DNA from: Hymenobacter sp. APR13 | GTDB taxonomy: Bacteria; Bacteroidota; Bacteroidia; Cytophagales; Hymenobacteraceae | NCBI RefSeq assembly: GCF_000737515.1 | Contig: NZ_CP006587.1 | Location: forward strand, 2,785,001-2,849,000 | Reading direction: 5' to 3' | Length of the DNA stretch: 64,000 nt | Shown: one piece after another, positions 60,641 through 64,000 of the stretch | How the letters are laid out: each line of letters starts with the position of its first letter | Numbering within the stretch: position 1 is the stretch's first letter | Translations under genes and position numbers: made by a program | The notes under the pieces: generated by a model | The model's database searches: none | Told to the model about the DNA's origin: nothing | Seen by the model: the letters and a program-made list of their open reading frames with translations, nothing else

Positions 60641-62674
60641 TTACTTGCCGGTCACCTTGAACTCGGTGCGGCGGTTTTGCTGGCGGCCGGCCTTGGTGGT
60701 GTTCGGAGCCACGGGCTGCGTGTCGCCGTAGCCGGCGAAGGTGAGGCGGTCTTTGGCCACGCCTTTGGCCACGAGGTAATCTACCACGGCTTTGGCGCGG
60801 CGCTGGCTCAGGTCTTTGTTGTAGGCGGCGTTGCCCACGTTGTCGGTGTGGCCCGAGATTTCCAGGCGCAGGGCGGGCGTTTCAGTCAGCAGCTTCTGCA
60901 GGCGCTCCAGCTCGCCGGTGCTTTCCTTGCGCAGCGTGGCCTTGTCGAAGTCGAAGAAGATGTTGTTGAGCACCACCTTCACGCCCACGTCCAGCTTCCG
61001 GAGCTGGATGTCCTTCACCACCTCCGAATAGGCCGCGCCGGCCGGCAGATCGAAGTTTTCGGAGTGGAACAGGTAGCCGTCCTGACGCACCACAATACCG
61101 TAATTCACGCCCGAGGGCAAGCTCACTAGGTAGCGGCCCGACTGCGCGTTGGCCTTAAACGAGGCAATGTTCTCGTTGCGCGAGTTGTCAATCACGTCGA
61201 TGGTGGCTTCCAGCGGCTGCTTGCTGACGGCGTCGGTGATGGTGCCTTTCAGGATGGTGACCTGGGCAGTGGCCACGGGCACGGCCGGGGCCAGCTGGGT
61301 TTCCTTCACGGGTTGCACGCGGGAAGCCAGCAGCTGGTCTTCCTGGCTGAGGGCCGGGGTCTTTTCGGCGCCCAGAAACGTAATCTGGTAGATGTCCTTG
61401 GAGCCCAGGCCGTCGTCGCGGAACGAGGAGTAGTAGCCGTGCCGGCCCGAGGCGGAAATCACGAAGAACACGTCGTCGTCAGGGGTGTTGATGGGCCAGC
61501 CCAGGTTTTCGGGCGTGCTCCACTTGCCGTTTTCGTAGGTGGAGCGGAAGATGTCGTAGCCGCCCATGGAGTTGTGGCCTTCCGATGAGAAGTACATCGT
61601 CTTGCCATCGGGGTGCAGAAACACGCCTTCCTCGCCGTAGGGCGTGTTGATGGTGGGGCCGAGGTTCACGGCCGGGCCGCGCCCTTCCATTTCCACCTTG
61701 TAGATGTCGCGCGAACCCAGCCCGCCGGGCTTGTCGCTCACAAACAGCAGACTGCGCCCATCCGGCGTGTAGGCCGCCGATGACTCATGCGCCTTGCTGT
61801 TGATGCGTGAGCCCAGCTGCTTGGGCTTGCTCCACTCGGCGCCGCGCAGGTTGCTTTCGTGCAGGTCGCCGCCGTTGTCTTCCATGTACACCAGTAGGCG
61901 CTGGGCGTCGGGGGCGAGGCCCACGGTGGCGTCGTGGCCGGCGGTGTTCACGGTTTCGCCGAGGCTGCGGGCGGCGCCCCAGGCGTCGCCGGTGCGGGCG
62001 CTCTGGTACACGTCCTCGAAGAAGCCGCCCGACTCGGGGTCCTTCTCGCCGCCGGTAGAGCCCTGGCGGCGCGAGGTAAACAGCATCACCGACTCATCAG
62101 CTGAAATAACCGGGCCGTAGTCGGGGTAGGGCGAGTTCACGCCCGGCCCGGCGTTGTCCACGAACACCCGGATGGGCTTGGCTTCCAGCAGGCGGCCATT
62201 TTCACACTCCTTGATTTTCTTCTGGATGTCCTGGGTGAAGCCGGCTGTGTTTTTGGTGCCGGTGGCGGGCGTGGCCTGCTTGTACTCGGCAATGGCTGCG
62301 GCCCACTTGCCGTTCAGGTGCAGCCCGCGCCCCAGCAGGTAGTGAATGCGCGGATCGACGCCCGAGTTGAGCTGGTAGGCTTTCTGCAGATACGCCAGCG
62401 CCCGCGGCTTAAACCCCGAATGCAGGTAACAGTCCCCAATTTTCAGGTTCAGCTCGGCGTTTTCGGCGTTGAACTTCTGGGCTTCCAGGTAGTGCGTCAG
62501 GGCCTGCTCGTAGCGGGGCGGGTCGGCCAGGTACCACTCGTCGCCAAGCTTGATTTCCTTGAGGGCCGCCCGCAGCCCGTCCTTGTCGTTGCCGAACCGG
62601 TCTTTGCTGAACTCCACACTTTGGGCCTGCGCGGCCGAGGAAAGCAGGAGCAGGGCGAGTAGGTATTTATACAT
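60641..62674 (-). CDS. OmpA-family protein with TPR, PD40 propeller and CNA/carboxypeptidase-like domains (PorE-like)
   Basis: A 677-residue envelope protein. Signal peptide (MYKYLLALLLLSSAAQAQ); TPR region (about 45-165); PD40 propeller repeats (about 205-450; VNSPYPDYGPVISADESVML, YTPDGRSLLFVSDKPGGLG, DGKTMYFSSEGHNSMGGYDI); a regulatory-like beta domain (about 485-560); OmpA C-terminal peptidoglycan-binding domain (about 570-677; FDFDKATLRKESTGELERL, ISGHTDNVG, NRRTEFKV). This domain order is that of PorE, a type IX secretion accessory, but Bacteroidota have many paralogues. The ATG at 62672-62674 is used; the frame upstream is only translated palindrome. Confidence 0.88.
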   Translation of the reverse strand: MYKYLLALLLLSSAAQAQSVEFSKDRFGNDKDGLRAALKEIKLGDEWYLADPPRYEQALTHYLEAQKFNAENAELNLKIGDCYLHSGFKPRALAYLQKAYQLNSGVDPRIHYLLGRGLHLNGKWAAAIAEYKQATPATGTKNTAGFTQDIQKKIKECENGRLLEAKPIRVFVDNAGPGVNSPYPDYGPVISADESVMLFTSRRQGSTGGEKDPESGGFFEDVYQSARTGDAWGAARSLGETVNTAGHDATVGLAPDAQRLLVYMEDNGGDLHESNLRGAEWSKPKQLGSRINSKAHESSAAYTPDGRSLLFVSDKPGGLGSRDIYKVEMEGRGPAVNLGPTINTPYGEEGVFLHPDGKTMYFSSEGHNSMGGYDIFRSTYENGKWSTPENLGWPINTPDDDVFFVISASGRHGYYSSFRDDGLGSKDIYQITFLGAEKTPALSQEDQLLASRVQPVKETQLAPAVPVATAQVTILKGTITDAVSKQPLEATIDVIDNSRNENIASFKANAQSGRYLVSLPSGVNYGIVVRQDGYLFHSENFDLPAGAAYSEVVKDIQLRKLDVGVKVVLNNIFFDFDKATLRKESTGELERLQKLLTETPALRLEISGHTDNVGNAAYNKDLSQRRAKAVVDYLVAKGVAKDRLTFAGYGDTQPVAPNTTKAGRQQNRRTEFKVTGK

Positions 62675-62690
62675 AGTGGTAGATGTCTGA

Positions 62691-62790
62691 AAAAGAACGT
62701 CATGCTGAGCTTGCCGAAGCATCTCGCGTGCTGACGTTGAGTTACTGGTGCGGTAGAGATGCTTCGGCAAGCTCAGCATGACGTTCTTTT
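62691..62790. repeat. Intergenic palindrome, family A (35-bp perfect arms)
   Basis: Arms 62691-62725 and 62756-62790 are exact complements, opening AAAAGAACGTCATGCTGAGC and continuing TTGCCGAAGCATCTC. The outer A/T runs would make it a terminator between the TPR gene and the OmpA-family gene. Confidence 0.9.
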
Positions 62791-62809
62791 ATCGTCTGAA
62801 AGCACGCAC

Positions 62810-63871
62810 CTACTCGCCGCAACCGGAGTTGGCGGCGTAGCTGGTGCCAATTTCCAGGCCTAGCTCGGCGGCTTTGCGCCAGTCCTGGCAGGCGCCGTCG
62901 GGGTTGCGCAGCATCTCGCGGGCGTGGCCGCGATTGAGGTAGGCCTCGGCGTACTGCGGGTTGAGGGCAATGGCTTTGCTGGCGTCAGCTTCGGCCTTTT
63001 TGTAGTCTTCCAGCTTGAGGAAGGCGGCGGCGCGGTTGTTCCAGGCAAAGGCGTAGGCACCGTCCAGCTCAATGGCGCGCCCGAAGTCTTCGGCGGCGCC
63101 TTTGTAATCGGCGGCTTCGTAGCGGGCGGCGCCGCGGTTGGTGTAGGCGATGGGATTGTCCTGCTTTTTCTGCAGATACTGGGTGTAGTCCTGCAGGGCG
63201 CCTTTCAGGTCGCCGGCGCGGCGCTTGGTGCCGGCGCGGTTCAGCAGGGCCGGCAGTAGCTCCGGCTGCAGCGTGAGGGCGCGGGTGTAGCTCTGGATGG
63301 CGGCCGGATACTCCTGCAGCTGGCGCTCGGCGCTGGCCCGGTCGTGCCAGGCGTAGGCGTAGGTGGGGTCGGCTTTGGTGGCCTGCTCGAAATCGGCCTT
63401 GGCCGCTTTGTACTCGCCTCTCTCGAAGCGTAGCGCGCCACGGTAGTACCAAGCCGGGGCGTAGGCGGGGTTGGTTTCCACGGCTTTGGAATAGTCCTGC
63501 TCGGCCTCGGCGGGCTGCTTCAGCGCCTCCCGCGCCTGGCCGCGTCCGAAGTAGGCGGTGCCGCTGGCCGGGTCCAGCTTGAGGGCGGCGTCGTAGTCCT
63601 GCACGGCCGGCTGGTATTCCTGCAGCTCGTAGCGGACGGCGGCGCGGTTGTAGTAGGCCTTGGCGAAGTCGGGCTTGGCCGCCAGCGCCCGGTCGAAATC
63701 CTGCAGGGCGGCGCGGTAGCTTTTCTGGTTGAACTTGGCCACGCCGCTGTTGTAGAGCTTTTCGGCCTGCTGGGCGGGCGGCAGGGTGGAGGCACGCACA
63801 GTATCTACCTGGGCCGTGGCCACCAGTGGCAGCAGGCTGCCGGCCGCCAGCAAGAGTATGGGTTTTAACAT
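62810..63871 (-). CDS. Exported TPR-repeat protein
   Basis: A 353-residue periplasmic protein. Signal peptide (MLKPILLLAAGSLLPLVATA), then nine or so 34-residue TPR units from about residue 35 to 345, each with the W/Y-G-F-Y-A-P type spacing (AKAYYNRAAVRYELQEYQPA; GTAYFGRGQAREALKQPAEA; AYAWHDRASAERQLQEYPAA; AEAYLNRGHAREMLRNPDGA). The array closes with a Cys-containing cap (GACQDWRKAAELG). It probably serves as protein-binding scaffold next to the PorE-like protein. ATG at 63869-63871; the leader contains a hairpin. Confidence 0.9.
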   Translation of the reverse strand: MLKPILLLAAGSLLPLVATAQVDTVRASTLPPAQQAEKLYNSGVAKFNQKSYRAALQDFDRALAAKPDFAKAYYNRAAVRYELQEYQPAVQDYDAALKLDPASGTAYFGRGQAREALKQPAEAEQDYSKAVETNPAYAPAWYYRGALRFERGEYKAAKADFEQATKADPTYAYAWHDRASAERQLQEYPAAIQSYTRALTLQPELLPALLNRAGTKRRAGDLKGALQDYTQYLQKKQDNPIAYTNRGAARYEAADYKGAAEDFGRAIELDGAYAFAWNNRAAAFLKLEDYKKAEADASKAIALNPQYAEAYLNRGHAREMLRNPDGACQDWRKAAELGLEIGTSYAANSGCGE

Positions 63872-63874
63872 AGC

Positions 63875-63900
63875 ATCCGGCCGTTTAGCTTCGGCCGGAT
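63875..63900 (-). promoter_or_regulatory. Hairpin in the leader of the TPR gene
   Basis: ATCCGGCCG, eight-base loop, CGGCCGGAT: perfect 9-bp arms ending three bases before the start codon, so it could mask the ribosome-binding region. Confidence 0.5.
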
Positions 63901-63963
63901 AAATGTAATTTTAATTGCGCAAACCACGCAAAAGGGTTTCGATTTTTGTTTCGTAGTAGAACT

Positions 63964-64000
63964 ATGGCAAGAACCAGTAGCAGCCACGAGCCACTTCCGC
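63964..64000 (+). CDS. Possible first codons of a gene leaving the right edge
   Basis: An ATG at 63964 opens a frame (MARTSSSHEPLP) that runs to the window end, divergent from the TPR gene. Twelve codons are too few to judge. Confidence 0.2.
   Translation, partial: MARTSSSHEPLP

Noticed and set aside
62675..62779. N-terminal extension MLSLPKHLYRTSN of the OmpA-family protein
   Set aside because: These codons are the translated family A palindrome, and a standard signal peptide starts at 62674.

Overview
The window is a GC-rich (mostly above 60%), densely coded stretch of a Bacteroidota chromosome. It looks most like Hymenobacter or a close relative in the Cytophagales. Pointers are many TAnnTTTG (-7 type) promoter elements, Bacteroidota families (BatD, fused SecDF, DUF5777 and DUF2490 barrels, a TonB-dependent receptor with an N-terminal carboxypeptidase-like domain, a PorE-like TPR/PD40/OmpA protein, a propeller-type hybrid histidine kinase), type B L31, and frequent GTG/TTG starts. 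I found no rRNA, tRNA, insertion sequence or CRISPR array.

Layout. 1-11.7 kb: a cut-off membrane protein, guaB, an SDR, an FRG-domain protein, a DUF2490 barrel, a frameshifted hrpB, a rhodanese, the pnuC/nadR-type nicotinamide riboside salvage pair, a mutarotase-like protein and a GNAT. 11.9-14.6 kb: a TPP riboswitch directly upstream of a TonB-dependent receptor. 14.7-22.3 kb: a glutaryl-CoA-type dehydrogenase, several small hypotheticals including an acyl-carrier-like protein with permuted order, HIRAN and DUF4268 proteins, ruvB and queG. 22.5-25.9 kb: two successive copies of a two-gene ferritin-like module. 26-31 kb: batD, aroC, nhaA, nfu. 31.3-35.4 kb: a cytochrome c lipoprotein/YceI/DUF5777 operon, then an ECF sigma factor overlapping a gene for a membrane-anchored barrel protein. 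35.6-48 kb: secDF, udk, rdgB, rpmE2, a GlmU-like transferase, holB, hemC, a cyclophilin and an RmlD-like reductase. 48-55.4 kb: an AT-richer accessory island. 55.4-64 kb: a PKD protein, a LytTR regulator, a hybrid kinase with HPt, a PorE-like protein and a TPR protein.

The most unusual part is the 48-55 kb island. It encodes a 93-residue protein made of a short hydrophobic leader and five 12-residue repeats of the type A(D/E)HGAGGWTG(I/V)D. The repeats differ mainly at silent positions, so the protein sequence is being conserved. Right behind it on the same strand lie an oligopeptide-binding lipoprotein and two Dpp/Opp-type permeases. Divergent from it, across a 369-base AT-rich gap, is a large all-helical protein. 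The set of peptide, peptide importer and helical-repeat protein resembles the parts list of Gram-positive RRNPP peptide signalling. This is inference, and no such system is known to me in this phylum.

The second theme is intergenic palindromes. At least five unrelated families of long, near-perfect inverted repeats sit between genes. Several supply stop codons or terminators, and none carries a transposase.
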